The position numbers and the translations under genes are program-made. Shown here piece by piece: positions 45,008 through 54,146 of a stretch of DNA of 64,000 nt. Origin of the DNA: Ignavibacteriota bacterium (GTDB taxonomy: Bacteria; Bacteroidota; Ignavibacteria; UBA10030; SZUA-254); the NCBI GenBank assembly GCA_016212665.1, contig JACREZ010000037.1:62001-126000 (forward strand). The letters are read 5' to 3'. The first letter of the stretch is position 1. Every line of letters begins with the position of its first letter. The notes under the pieces were generated by a model. The model did no database searches and was not told the DNA's origin. It saw only the letters and a list, made by a program, of their open reading frames with translations.

Positions 45008-47506
45008 TTATTTTCTTCTTCGCTGTACTGCCGGCGATGTCATGTACAGTTTTCCGTTCTGTCCTGCTTTTAGCCAGTAACCGTAGCCGGGTTTGATTGT
45101 GTCGGCTTCGGAGTAACCGTTGTTGTAACCGAAGAACGATGATTGAATGACGCCCGGCTGGTCGCTTGTAATGGAAGGAACCGGAACCGGCTTGCTCACG
45201 CTTCCAACAATATTCCAGCCCTCAGCAACACCAACCGAATCGTTTGCCCGTTTAGTGCCGGTGATAAGCACGGTTTGGTCGTCGTTGAATTTTAACCAGT
45301 AACCACGCCCGTATTCTAACGTATCTTCCGCGTGGTATTTATTCGTGTATTCAAATGCCTGAGAAATGGAGGTCGGGAACACGGATTCTTTGCTACGGTC
45401 ATTGGTGTTCACCGGAAGTGAAACAAGATTCCACCGGGCGTTTGCATGAACCGGGAGTTCCATCAGCAATGAATGAACAATCTGCACGGATGTAATGGAG
45501 GAGTTCGTAATCACACATGATGTTTCTGCAAGCATATCAAGCGAGAGGAGCGTTCCCTCCGTCTGAGCGTCGCGCAAGGTGAAATAATCGAGCGGAAACA
45601 ATTCGGGATTCCAGCGAAGCGTGAGCGGATACCCTGCGCTCCCGGGTTGAAGTTCCAAAGTAAAGATAACAGTCGGATGTACATCGCTTAATGTATCGCG
45701 AAGGTCAAGTTTCGTTCCGTTCGTTCCCGAAACCTGCCACCGAGCATCGAACGTACCGGGAGGCGGTTTAATGGTGAGTTCTGATTCACCAAACAATGTA
45801 TCGAGTCCATCGGTCGCCAATGTTTTTTCCCCGAACATTACTGTATCGGAATTTCCGCCGCCATCCTCAATTACGATACTTGCGGAAAACTGTGCCGTAT
45901 CGGAAATCGTAAACACGGAATCGCTGATGCCGACCATATCGAGTTCGGATGTGTTGGTTACTTTTACTTTGCAGTATGAGGAAGGCGTGTGTGGAATCTT
46001 CCACGAATACGAACCGACGGAAGCGTGCATACTCGAAACGAGGTCGAGCCAATTAGCGCCATTATCTGTCGTGAACTGAATCTTGACATGCAATATTCCT
46101 ATCGAACTCCATTGAATCGGGTGAGTCGAACCTGCAAGCCAGTCTTCTCCTCCAACCGGGCTGAGCAACTCCAATGCTACTCTATCAATGATGAATGTAG
46201 CGTTACTCGCATCCTTCAATGTTGTGTTGAACGTATCGGTCACGCGTACAAGACATTCTGCTGAAACTGTATCGGGAACAGTCCATGTGTACGAGCCGGT
46301 TGCCGCTGGTACGCTGTTGATTATCGTTATCCAGTTGAAACCGTTATTGAGCGAGTATTCAAGTTTGACATCGTTCACTCCATTCGCAGTCCATGTAATA
46401 TTGTGAACAGTGTTCGCATGCCAGATTTCTTTTCCGTTCGGCGATGTTACAGCAAGTTGCCCGAGCGGTCGGTCGTGTCGCCACAATCCATCTCCCTGAA
46501 CGATAAATAAACTCATCGTATCAAGCACAAGACACGCGTAGTTTGTTGTGGCGACCAAACCCTGATACGTTCGTTCCCATGTGGTTCCGGCATCACGGGA
46601 AATATAAATTCCTCCGGTCGAAGTGTATGAAGGTCCGTACGTTCCGGTGATAACAAAATTCGGGTCGGTCGTGGAAACAGCAACACCCCACATGTTGATG
46701 CCATTCAACGGTGTGCTGAAGTTCCATGTTTCACCTCCGTCGGTTGATTTCACAAAACCGCCGCCGCCGCTCCATCGGGGACCATATATCGTTCTCGGTT
46801 CATCAGGAGATAACGCAAGCGCAGGAACTTCACCCGTTGCAGTATGTACTTTTTTCCAGTTCACTCCATAATCATACGACTTCCAGATTCCCGATGCGTT
46901 ATCAGCGACAAGCAGAACACTCGGACTATCCGGGCGAATCACACAATATTCCCATCCCTGGTTCGAGGTGTTAAACGGATTCGTTCGAACAGTATCCCAC
47001 GTACTGCCGAAATCTGTGCTTCGGTAAACCGTGTTGCCCCCCATTGTATAAACAGTATCATCATCGAGTTGAGGAAGATAGGCAAGCGGAACTCCCCAGT
47101 AATAAAAATTCTGTTGAAACGTTACAGTCCAAGTTGCGCCGTTGTTCGTAGATTTCAAAATCTTGTCCGGTGGTCCGCTTTCCATCGCGACCAGAATAAC
47201 ATTCGTATCTCTCGCACTGACTGCGACTGCTTTGATTTGCGAGCCGCCTGTCACTGTTGAGAGTGTACTCCACGTGTTTCCCCGATTTCTGGAAATGAGC
47301 AATCCTTGTCCTCCGGCTGCCGAGTAAATGATATTATCATTCCATGGATTGACGCAGAACGGATTTCCCAAGCCACCGCCGCTGACCTTCTTCACCCACG
47401 GAGTTTGTGCTTCAAGTGATGAAATCAAAACAAGAAAAAGAACAAGCAACGGAATGAACATTCCGCGAAGATGATGATGAAATAATTTCGTATCGAATTT
47501 TTTCAT
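45008..47506 (-). CDS. exported BNR/sortilin-like protein with Kre9-like repeats and GYW module
   Basis: An 832-residue secreted protein. The signal peptide ends near SSLEAQ (residue 34). The first 370 residues carry BNR/sortilin-like Asp boxes (ISRNRGNTWSTL, STNNGATWTVTF, STDFGSTWDTV, STDGGETWNFS, SRDAGTTWERT). Two repeats of the Ser/Thr-rich Kre9/Knh1-type domain follow (SPNGKEIWHANTVHNITWTA; SPVGGEDWLAGSTHPIQWSS), each with YSLNNGFNW or FTTDNGANW. The C-terminus has paired GYW repeats (ARWNLVSLPV...GYWLKF; EGWNIVGSVS...GYWLKAGQNGKL) and ends in a basic tail, VQRRRK, with no NYPNPFNP domain. Likely surface binding protein. Confidence 0.85.
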   Translation of the reverse strand: MKKFDTKLFHHHLRGMFIPLLVLFLVLISSLEAQTPWVKKVSGGGLGNPFCVNPWNDNIIYSAAGGQGLLISRNRGNTWSTLSTVTGGSQIKAVAVSARDTNVILVAMESGPPDKILKSTNNGATWTVTFQQNFYYWGVPLAYLPQLDDDTVYTMGGNTVYRSTDFGSTWDTVRTNPFNTSNQGWEYCVIRPDSPSVLLVADNASGIWKSYDYGVNWKKVHTATGEVPALALSPDEPRTIYGPRWSGGGGFVKSTDGGETWNFSTPLNGINMWGVAVSTTDPNFVITGTYGPSYTSTGGIYISRDAGTTWERTYQGLVATTNYACLVLDTMSLFIVQGDGLWRHDRPLGQLAVTSPNGKEIWHANTVHNITWTANGVNDVKLEYSLNNGFNWITIINSVPAATGSYTWTVPDTVSAECLVRVTDTFNTTLKDASNATFIIDRVALELLSPVGGEDWLAGSTHPIQWSSIGILHVKIQFTTDNGANWLDLVSSMHASVGSYSWKIPHTPSSYCKVKVTNTSELDMVGISDSVFTISDTAQFSASIVIEDGGGNSDTVMFGEKTLATDGLDTLFGESELTIKPPPGTFDARWQVSGTNGTKLDLRDTLSDVHPTVIFTLELQPGSAGYPLTLRWNPELFPLDYFTLRDAQTEGTLLSLDMLAETSCVITNSSITSVQIVHSLLMELPVHANARWNLVSLPVNTNDRSKESVFPTSISQAFEYTNKYHAEDTLEYGRGYWLKFNDDQTVLITGTKRANDSVGVAEGWNIVGSVSKPVPVPSITSDQPGVIQSSFFGYNNGYSEADTIKPGYGYWLKAGQNGKLYMTSPAVQRRRK

Positions 47507-47522
47507 GGAACAACTATAATCC

Positions 47523-49385
47523 CTATTTAATGAGAATTAATTTTTTAATGATACTGCTGGCTGAAGTTGAAAGCCGGTAGAAATATAAACCGCTCGAAAG
47601 TTCCGCGCCGTTAAGATACGCGCTGTGCAATCCTGCCGCAAGTGGTTCGCTCACAAGCCGTTCTACTTCTCTTCCGCTCACATCGAAAACTGCTAAAGAA
47701 ACGAATGTCGGCTGAGAAATCCAAAACTCGATTGTCGTTCCGGGATTGAACGGGTTGGGAAAATTTTGCGCAAGCCGGATTTCTACCGGTTGTTCAACGT
47801 CTTCAAAGCGCGGCAACTGCTGGCTGTACCCTGATACGCGAATTTGTTTCACTCCCATTTCCACCGGCTGACCGAATTCAAGCCAATCTTCATACGTTTT
47901 TTCTCCCCACGAATTCCAATCGTACGGGTTGTTGATATTTTCATCGCGAACATATTCGATAAACTCCTTGCTCGCAACCTGATACATCAATTTCACTTCT
48001 ACCGTTTCCGTATTGAACGGAAGTGCGTAGCGAGTTTCATCCCAGTATTGTCCGTCTTCGTAATGATAGCCGACCGGTTCCGCTCGATGTTCAAGAAATG
48101 CCGCGTACGAAAATCCGCGGGGAGGAATTCGATTATCAAGATAAACAGAATCATTCATCGCCGCGAGGAATGATGGTCCAGCAGTCATTCCAACCTGTGC
48201 GGCGAGCGTGTGAGAAATTCCCGGCTCGGTGTGATACAATTTCAGTTGTGCATCAAGGATGACTTTTCGCTCCGTCGTATCGTATCTTCCCGATTCAAAC
48301 ACAACCTGACCTGATTGATTTCTCCCAACAACATTCAACCACAACAGTCTTCCTTCAGGAAAACCGGTTGGCAATTTATGTCCGGTGAGATTGGTTACAC
48401 GAATATGAGCAACAACTGAATCGGTTTCTCTTCCTGCAACAACTTCGAGTAGCGCCGCTTCACTGAGAATCTGTTTTGCTTCTTCCAAACCTTTTCCGAT
48501 TGCAATCGAACTCACGCCGCTCCATTGTTTGTGAACAGAACGTGGCGCAAAAGTATTTCCGCCGGAGAAACTGTGACTTGCAATGTCAAGTCGTGGTCTC
48601 GTTCCGGGCAACGATGAACCCGTTCCCGGTTTCTTCTTCATGTGACACGATTGACACGAACCTGCTTCGCCGCGGGTCGCAAACCAACTGAGTTTCCATT
48701 CACTATAGGTTCGTTCCATCGTCACCTGAAGATGCGGTGAAAGATTGCGCGCATTTTCCGTCAAATACGGATTGCTGACCTGATGACACACACCGCAGTA
48801 CTCGCTTGTTTTATAGAACGGGTCAACAAATGATTGTTCGCACGGATGCGGAGTTCCGCGAGCGCCTCGCACCGGAGCGCTGAATCGTTGCGTTGCATAC
48901 ATTCCGTTTCCATATCCCGGAACAGAATCATTGATTATGGCACTGCCGTCGTTGTTTAACGGGTCAACCATGCGATGACAGAAATCGCAGTGAATTCCAT
49001 CGAGGTCGCTTCCGAACATATCCTTCACCGTTTGCGGATGCGAACGACCGGCAAGCCATCCCGAAGGAGAATGACAACGCAAGCAATATTCACCGACATC
49101 AAGTCCGCGTCCCATCATATATTTTGACGTTATGGAAAGCATCGCGTTGAAGAACGGGTCTTTCGGCGCGTGCGCCATCATACTTCCCGACCATTCTTCG
49201 ACTTGTTGAAGATGACACGGCTTACAACTCGAAACCGGCGCGGCTGTGTCCGCCTGTCCGGGTTGCGTGCCGGGGAGAAAAATGAAGGGTTTGTATTCTT
49301 TATAATTGATGAACGCGAAGAAAAGGAACGCGACAGCGAAAACAATAGGAATGCGCACCCATAATAATGTTTTCGTTGTCTTCAT
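47523..49385 (-). CDS. pentaheme cytochrome c with T9SS sorting domain
   Basis: A 620-residue exported cytochrome. After an N-terminal membrane or signal segment (about residues 7-27) come five heme c motifs: CKPCH, CLRCH, CDFCH, CGVCH and CQSCH, all within the first 250 residues, with cytochrome c554-like spacing. A beta-rich region follows (about 290-510). The C-terminus is a T9SS sorting domain (LAQNFPNPFNPGTTIEF, VFDVSGREVERL, SGLYFYRL, LILIK). The combination suggests a heme protein placed outside the outer membrane, possibly for electron exchange with extracellular acceptors or donors. It is followed on the minus strand by the BNR gene and preceded by a TlpA-like gene, 14 bp away. Confidence 0.9.
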   Translation of the reverse strand: MKTTKTLLWVRIPIVFAVAFLFFAFINYKEYKPFIFLPGTQPGQADTAAPVSSCKPCHLQQVEEWSGSMMAHAPKDPFFNAMLSITSKYMMGRGLDVGEYCLRCHSPSGWLAGRSHPQTVKDMFGSDLDGIHCDFCHRMVDPLNNDGSAIINDSVPGYGNGMYATQRFSAPVRGARGTPHPCEQSFVDPFYKTSEYCGVCHQVSNPYLTENARNLSPHLQVTMERTYSEWKLSWFATRGEAGSCQSCHMKKKPGTGSSLPGTRPRLDIASHSFSGGNTFAPRSVHKQWSGVSSIAIGKGLEEAKQILSEAALLEVVAGRETDSVVAHIRVTNLTGHKLPTGFPEGRLLWLNVVGRNQSGQVVFESGRYDTTERKVILDAQLKLYHTEPGISHTLAAQVGMTAGPSFLAAMNDSVYLDNRIPPRGFSYAAFLEHRAEPVGYHYEDGQYWDETRYALPFNTETVEVKLMYQVASKEFIEYVRDENINNPYDWNSWGEKTYEDWLEFGQPVEMGVKQIRVSGYSQQLPRFEDVEQPVEIRLAQNFPNPFNPGTTIEFWISQPTFVSLAVFDVSGREVERLVSEPLAAGLHSAYLNGAELSSGLYFYRLSTSASSIIKKLILIK

Positions 49386-49399
49386 CGTTTTTTGTTAGA

Positions 49400-49933
49400 T
49401 TATTTCGCCGCGAGCGCTTTATCTAATTGATTCACAATCTCCGCAGCAGGAACACCGGGAAAATGATTTGCGAACTGAATTGTTCCGTTCTTCTGAACTA
49501 CGTAGAGACTTTTCAACGGACAGGTTCCGGGCGTGTATCGTCCACTGTACTTTGCCGTTGCATCGCCTTTCGGGTCGTACAAAAACCTAAGCGTCAATTT
49601 TCTTTCTTTCACGATGCGTTCAATCGTTGCTCTGTCTTCGCCTAACTGACTGACAGCAACAATCTCGACGCCTTTCTTTTCGTACATAGATTTGATTTTT
49701 TCCATATCGGAAATGACGGAGAGACACCCGCTGCATAAATTCGTGAACCAGAACATCCGCACCTTATCATTCTTCGCTTTGGAGAAGTTGAACGCTTTTC
49801 CCTGAAAGTCGGTCAAAGAAAACTCAGGCGCTTGCTCACCCACCTTTGCTACTTTCACGTTTTGAAAGAATTGAGCATAAGTGATAGTTGTGAAACAAAA
49901 TATGATAATGTAAATGATGAATGTTGTTTTCAT
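49400..49933 (-). CDS. exported TlpA/AhpC-TSA-like thiol-disulfide protein
   Basis: A 177-residue thioredoxin-fold protein with a signal peptide (MKTTFIIYIIIFCFTTITYA). The redoxin core starts VGEQAPEFSLTDFQGKAFNF. The active site reads CSGC in FTNLCSGCLSV, as in TlpA/ResA-type proteins. The cis-Pro region is less clear (GRYTPGTCPLKSLYV). Such proteins reduce apocytochrome cysteines or protect against oxidants in the periplasm. Its place 14 bp upstream of a pentaheme cytochrome gene favours a cytochrome-maturation or electron-transfer role. Confidence 0.85.
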   Translation of the reverse strand: MKTTFIIYIIIFCFTTITYAQFFQNVKVAKVGEQAPEFSLTDFQGKAFNFSKAKNDKVRMFWFTNLCSGCLSVISDMEKIKSMYEKKGVEIVAVSQLGEDRATIERIVKERKLTLRFLYDPKGDATAKYSGRYTPGTCPLKSLYVVQKNGTIQFANHFPGVPAAEIVNQLDKALAAK

Positions 49934-49995
49934 TTCTTTCGTTTATTGTTTTCTGAAACAGAAACATCTGTTTCAAAATATTATGATGATTAAAA

Positions 49996-50114
49996 GGGGC
50001 TGTCTCATAAGTCTGATTATGATGTAGCCGCAGACTTTATGTCTGCGTTGTTAATTTGGAAATGCAACCATGAAGGTTGCGCCTACAATAAAATCTACCT
50101 TTTGAGACAGCCCC
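49996..50114. mobile_element. MITE-like element with GGGGCTGTCTCA terminal repeats
   Basis: A 119-bp non-coding element with perfect 12-bp terminal inverted repeats GGGGCTGTCTCA (49996-50007) and TGAGACAGCCCC (50103-50114). Similar ends are known from IS-family transposons, so this is probably a miniature element mobilised by a transposase elsewhere. Internal sub-palindromes include GCAGAC/GTCTGC and GCAACC/GGTTGC. I could not identify a clear target-site duplication. Confidence 0.75.
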
Positions 50115-50206
50115 CTATGATTTCTTTACCGATGCATGAATGCAACGGCAATAAATGTTTATAAAATTAATATTTTTTCCGCCTGCTTCAACAAACAGCG
50201 ACAATG

Positions 50207-50764
50207 TTATGACCAGTATAAATAATATATCCAATATACGACCGGCAACAACACACCGATACTCGTCAACCACGCCCCACGCCCGGTAATTCCATTCTTT
50301 CCTTTCAAAACGAATAAACCTGTTACTGCGACAAAAACGAGCGAAAACGCATACAAATCTGCAATGTACGTCCACGCTTCCTTTGGCGCATTGAGATGGA
50401 GTTGATTCATCTCGAACAGGACGCGTCGTTGTTGTGTTGTTTCAATCATAACATTACCGGTCGGCACATCAACCGAGTACGTTTTGTTTTCATAAAATAA
50501 TTGAAGCGTTTCCTCATCCGGTCTGAACGAATCTTTCGGTCGTTCGGCAAGATTGAGTTTCTTCAATGCTTCATCTACCATCGGCTCGCGTTCTGTCGCG
50601 GCAAGCGGTTCGATAGAGAGAAATTCTTTTTCGATGTTGTAATTCGGATTCCAATCCTGCACATGATTGACGGCGATTCCGGAAATGCCGTACACAATCG
50701 TCAATCCGACAATAAGGTACCCTATGTCGCGATGGAGAATGTTATTCCACTTGCGCCACTTCAT
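50207..50764 (-). CDS. PepSY-associated membrane protein
   Basis: A 185-residue inner-membrane protein. The N-terminus MKWRKWNNILHRDIGYLIVG leads into the first membrane helix (about residues 14-36) and has the HRD motif typical of PepSY-associated transmembrane proteins. A periplasmic part of about 80 residues follows, then two more helices at about 133-182. The family is often tied to iron or cytochrome reduction or to peptidase inhibition. The gene is 31 bp downstream of a DUF4920 gene and belongs to the redox cluster by position. Confidence 0.75.
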   Translation of the reverse strand: MKWRKWNNILHRDIGYLIVGLTIVYGISGIAVNHVQDWNPNYNIEKEFLSIEPLAATEREPMVDEALKKLNLAERPKDSFRPDEETLQLFYENKTYSVDVPTGNVMIETTQQRRVLFEMNQLHLNAPKEAWTYIADLYAFSLVFVAVTGLFVLKGKNGITGRGAWLTSIGVLLPVVYWIYYLYWS

Positions 50765-50795
50765 AGGCGACCTCTCGACATTATGTGATTCATGC

Positions 50796-51263
50796 TTATT
50801 TTACTTCTGCGCCAAGCCCATCAATTTGGACGTAGGTTTTCCCTTCAGTAATGCTCGAAGTATCAAACTTCTCTCCGGATTCTTTCGCGTGCTTCTTCCC
50901 CTGCTCAATCAACTCTTCTTTGGAGACAACTTCCATCGAGAATGTTCCTTCAGCGCGGACTTTCTTTCCTTTTGCATCAATCGGGAACGTCATCACTCCA
51001 TCTTCAACTTTGAACCTGATGGACTCGAATTCTTTGTCGCTCGCAATTTCAATCCAGCAACCGCGCTTTGCACACACTTCTACAATTGTCCCTTCGACTA
51101 ACACTTTCTTTCCGTTGTACTTCTCCGGTTTTTCAAGAATTGCCGAAACCTTTGTGACATTTTTCAGCGTCAATGCTTTGCCATATTTTTTTGCCGAGCC
51201 AGCCATTGCTGTGAATGTGAAGAACAGAAGAATGATAATTCCGATGATTGTTAAGTTTTTCAT
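50796..51263 (-). CDS. exported DUF4920-family protein
   Basis: A 155-residue periplasmic protein. The start at 51263 opens a signal peptide (MKNLTIIGIIILLFFTFTAMA). The mature part is an OB-fold-like DUF4920 domain: YGKALTLKN, EKYNGKKVLVEGTIVEVCAKRGC and WIEIAS, then KVRAEGTFSMEVVSKEELIE and YVQIDGLGAEVK. Two cysteines (CAKRGC) could bind metal or form a disulfide. The biochemical role of this family is unknown. It sits in a run of redox and cytochrome genes. Confidence 0.8.
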   Translation of the reverse strand: MKNLTIIGIIILLFFTFTAMAGSAKKYGKALTLKNVTKVSAILEKPEKYNGKKVLVEGTIVEVCAKRGCWIEIASDKEFESIRFKVEDGVMTFPIDAKGKKVRAEGTFSMEVVSKEELIEQGKKHAKESGEKFDTSSITEGKTYVQIDGLGAEVK

Positions 51264-51325
51264 TGTTTTCCTTTTATTGTTGTTTGTAGATTCATGCAAA
51301 ATCATTAGCATCGCCCAGTGAATTA

Positions 51326-51419
51326 CTTTGTGTTCTTTGTGCTATCCTTTGTGAATCTTTGTGGTAAAACTCCCTTTAAACACAAAGCACACAAAGTATT
51401 TTCACAAAGGTTCACAAAG
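51326..51419. repeat. CTTTGTG/CACAAAG multi-copy inverted repeat
   Basis: Four copies of CTTTGTG (51326, 51335, 51347, 51357) face four copies of CACAAAG (51381, 51390, 51403, 51413) across a 17-bp centre, with similar spacing on both arms. The whole can form a long imperfect hairpin. The last copy supplies the final Leu codon and TGA of the GxxExxY gene. Confidence 0.75.
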
Positions 51420-51792
51420 TTCCATTAATAACCCGTTTGATGCCGTCTTTTAATTTCAGAACATTGAAATTTATTAGTAATCCTAATTTATAATTTCCGA
51501 GTTTTAAGTACGTCAGAGTTTGTGCAAGATGAATATCGTTGATGGCTTCAACGCTTTTTAATTCAAGCACCAATTTATTTTCGACCAACAAATCAATTCT
51601 GTATCCACAATCCAATTTTACCGTTTCATAGAACAAAGGCACTGGTTTTTCTTTTTCGACCGAAATACCTGACGTATTTATTTTGTAGTATAAACATTCC
51701 TTGTACGCACTCTCTAACAACCCGGGACCTAAAGCAGAATGGACATCAATTGCTAAACCAATTATTTTATTTGATAATTCGTTCTCCGTCAT
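51412..51792 (-). CDS. GxxExxY-family protein
   Basis: A 126-residue member of the GxxExxY family, with the diagnostic GLLESAYKECL near residue 24, then PVPLFYETVKLDCGYRIDLLV and the Lys/Glu pattern LVLELKSVEAI that resembles a PD-(D/E)XK nuclease core (Asp in IDLLVE, Glu-x-Lys in LELK). The family is widespread and uncharacterised; a nuclease role is inference. It lies between moaA and the DUF4920 gene, and its 3' end runs into a CTTTGTG/CACAAAG repeat, so the gene plus repeat may be a mobile unit inserted in the redox cluster. Confidence 0.85.
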   Translation of the reverse strand: MTENELSNKIIGLAIDVHSALGPGLLESAYKECLYYKINTSGISVEKEKPVPLFYETVKLDCGYRIDLLVENKLVLELKSVEAINDIHLAQTLTYLKLGNYKLGLLINFNVLKLKDGIKRVINGTL

Positions 51793-51804
51793 ACATCAAA
51801 AAAT

Positions 51805-52800
51805 CTATCCACCGATGGCAACCATGGCGTTGCTTTGCATTTCTACAAGTTCTTCGGTGTCGGGATGTTTTTCCCATTTGAGGATAACTGCGGAGCGGAT
51901 TGTATCTTCGATAATATCAGGTGATGCACCGGAACGAAGCAGACGTTTCAAATCAAAATCATCACGACCGAACAAACAGTTTCGGAGTTTGCCATCGGCG
52001 GTTAATCTCAGTCGGTTGCAATCGCCGCAGAAGTGTTCGCTCATCGTCGTGATAAACCCGATGGTTGCTTCACTTCCTTCAACAAGAAAATCTTTTGCCG
52101 GACCGGGAACTGTTTCATTGGTTGAGAACGGAACAAGCGTGTGTTTTGATTCGATGATGTCTTTCATCTCTCTGTACGACATGAACTTCACTTCATTCCA
52201 ACCATTTTCGAGGAACGGCATGTATTCGATAAAACGGATGTTCAGCGATAACGCTTTTGCAAAATCAACAAAGTCGAGTAACTCATCATCATTAAATTCC
52301 TTCATCACGACCGTGTTGATTTTCACCGAAGGAAATCCGACCTGAAGCGCTTTCTCAATGCCATGTATTGTTTGTTGAAAATTATCGCGAAATGTTATAT
52401 GGTGGAATTTCTCCGGCTTCAAGGTATCAAGACTGATATTCAAATGAGAGACTCCGGCATCCCGTAACGCTTGTGCTTTTTCTCCCAGTTTGATTCCGTT
52501 CGTCGTCAGTGCAAGTGTTTCCAACTTTTCAATAGCGGCAAGACGTGCGCACAATTCATCAACATTTTTCCGCACAAGCGGCTCGCCGCCGGTAACACGA
52601 ATTTTCCTGATGCCAAGTTCGACGAATTGCTTCGCGAGCGTTTCAATCTCATCGAATGTAAGAATTTCTGCACGAGGCATGAGTTCAATTCCATCGGGCG
52701 GCATACAGTAACGGCAACGGAGATTGCATCGCTCCGTCACCGAGATGCGCAAGTACGTATGCACCCGTTTGTAGTTATCAACCAACGGCAGATTCTTCAT
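51805..52800 (-). CDS. moaA: GTP 3',8-cyclase MoaA
   Basis: Radical SAM enzyme that starts molybdenum-cofactor synthesis by rearranging GTP to 3',8-cyclo-GTP. The N-terminal cluster is Cys25-x3-Cys29-x2-Cys32 (ERCNLRCRYC). GGEPLVR follows near residue 70 and TNG near 99. The C-terminal cluster is CGDCNRLRLTADGKLRNCLF, and the protein ends in the conserved GG. At 331 residues it is full length. Its start overlaps the stop of the upstream pentaheme cytochrome gene by 4 bp, an unusual partner; no other moa gene is in the window. A Mo-enzyme linked to the cytochromes is conceivable. Confidence 0.97.
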   Translation of the reverse strand: MKNLPLVDNYKRVHTYLRISVTERCNLRCRYCMPPDGIELMPRAEILTFDEIETLAKQFVELGIRKIRVTGGEPLVRKNVDELCARLAAIEKLETLALTTNGIKLGEKAQALRDAGVSHLNISLDTLKPEKFHHITFRDNFQQTIHGIEKALQVGFPSVKINTVVMKEFNDDELLDFVDFAKALSLNIRFIEYMPFLENGWNEVKFMSYREMKDIIESKHTLVPFSTNETVPGPAKDFLVEGSEATIGFITTMSEHFCGDCNRLRLTADGKLRNCLFGRDDFDLKRLLRSGASPDIIEDTIRSAVILKWEKHPDTEELVEMQSNAMVAIGG

Positions 52801-54146
52801 CGCACCTCCACACTCGTTGTTTGAACATTCATTACAAACGTTGGCAACTCACCGATGTATTGCTCTGCGTTCAACGTACGAAGCAAATACGGACCGAACG
52901 GGCGGAACAACAATCTCGCTTTCACATTCCATGTTCCTGCATACGTCGGTTTGAAGCGATAGCGCGCCGTTCGCGATTGAAATGGAGGAATAGAATTATT
53001 CACCAGCGAATCCATCTCGAACACATTTGTCTCGTGTCCGTTCTTGTACAATGCACCGCCGAAAAGCGTCAGGTCTTTGTCATCATTCGGACGGAGTGCA
53101 CTGTTCTTGTCCATCAAATCGCCGTTCGCATCAACGTAGCCGGAACGATAAATCGTATCGCTTCCGTTCGAGACGGTTACTTCGAGCCACATTTGTCGGT
53201 TGAAGAACACTGAACTTGGCAAGTTATGTCCTGTTCTATCATTATACACACGCACGGTGAATTGAACACTATCATTCACAGAAGCGTTCACCGGTGCATC
53301 AAGAAATAAGGATGCGGATTTTTTCAAGAGAGAATCAACAGCCTTTCGTTGTTCGGTTTTGTTTGGGAAATCAGTCATCGCAACATCTACACCGATAAAA
53401 TCATGCCGATGAACATTATCCCGCACCGGTCCGCCAACGGCGGCTTGTCCGGTGTATGTCGGCATGTGGCAATTCTGACATTCGACCGACATTGCGCCCC
53501 ACGCACTATTCTGCCATTCGGTAAATGTAATTTCAACCGGAATGTTGTTTGAAATCAGATCATGACACGCGCGGCATTGTTCAGAGCGTGTAAACGATGC
53601 TTCATACTTGCTTTCGTGAGCCATGTTCGCTTGTGCATCACTGAGCGGACCGTATTTTATTTTTCCCGGCTTGATGTTGTAAGCAACTGTTTGATTTGTT
53701 GTCGTGTGAGGAGGAAGCATTGAGTGGCATACATCGCACGTTACGCCTTCTCGGACTATCGGTTGCAAATCGGAAAACTGAAACGTCGAAGGAGCATTGC
53801 CGGTCAGAAATCCAATCGGTGAATGACACTGCCAGCACCAATCTTTCAACTTGCCGTTTGTGCTTGCTTGCAAACTGTTGATAGAGTTCATCCAGACCGG
53901 GTCGTTCGTAGCGTAGTGATGCATCGAACCGTTCCATTCATTGTAATGATTCGGATGACAACTTGCGCACAGTTGTGCAGACGTGAAATCTGAAAGTTTA
54001 AGATTTGTTTGATTCGTCGGAGGTGGAGTTATTGTTACCTCATCTTCGCGGCAACCGCTTTCCAAAAAGACCATCAGACAAACCACCACGACAACAAGAA
54101 TGTTATTTCTTTTTCTTACCACTCTCTTGTTCGAGTGTTTCATCAA
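52797..54146 (-). CDS. pentaheme cytochrome c554-like lipoprotein
   Basis: A 449-residue exported cytochrome. The N-terminus is basic (KHSNKRVVRKRNN) then hydrophobic, ending in a lipobox-like LESGC, so a lipid-anchored protein is likely. Five heme c motifs follow: CASCH, CWQCH, CDVCH, CRACH and CQNCH. The layout (EWNGSMHHYATNDPVW...CWQCHSPIGFLTG) matches the other pentaheme cytochrome (47523-49385), showing they are paralogues, but this one lacks a sorting domain. The C-terminal 180 residues are beta-rich. The start overlaps the upstream AhpD-like gene by over 40 bp; the stop overlaps moaA by 4 bp. Confidence 0.9.
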   Translation of the reverse strand: MMKHSNKRVVRKRNNILVVVVVCLMVFLESGCREDEVTITPPPTNQTNLKLSDFTSAQLCASCHPNHYNEWNGSMHHYATNDPVWMNSINSLQASTNGKLKDWCWQCHSPIGFLTGNAPSTFQFSDLQPIVREGVTCDVCHSMLPPHTTTNQTVAYNIKPGKIKYGPLSDAQANMAHESKYEASFTRSEQCRACHDLISNNIPVEITFTEWQNSAWGAMSVECQNCHMPTYTGQAAVGGPVRDNVHRHDFIGVDVAMTDFPNKTEQRKAVDSLLKKSASLFLDAPVNASVNDSVQFTVRVYNDRTGHNLPSSVFFNRQMWLEVTVSNGSDTIYRSGYVDANGDLMDKNSALRPNDDKDLTLFGGALYKNGHETNVFEMDSLVNNSIPPFQSRTARYRFKPTYAGTWNVKARLLFRPFGPYLLRTLNAEQYIGELPTFVMNVQTTSVEVR

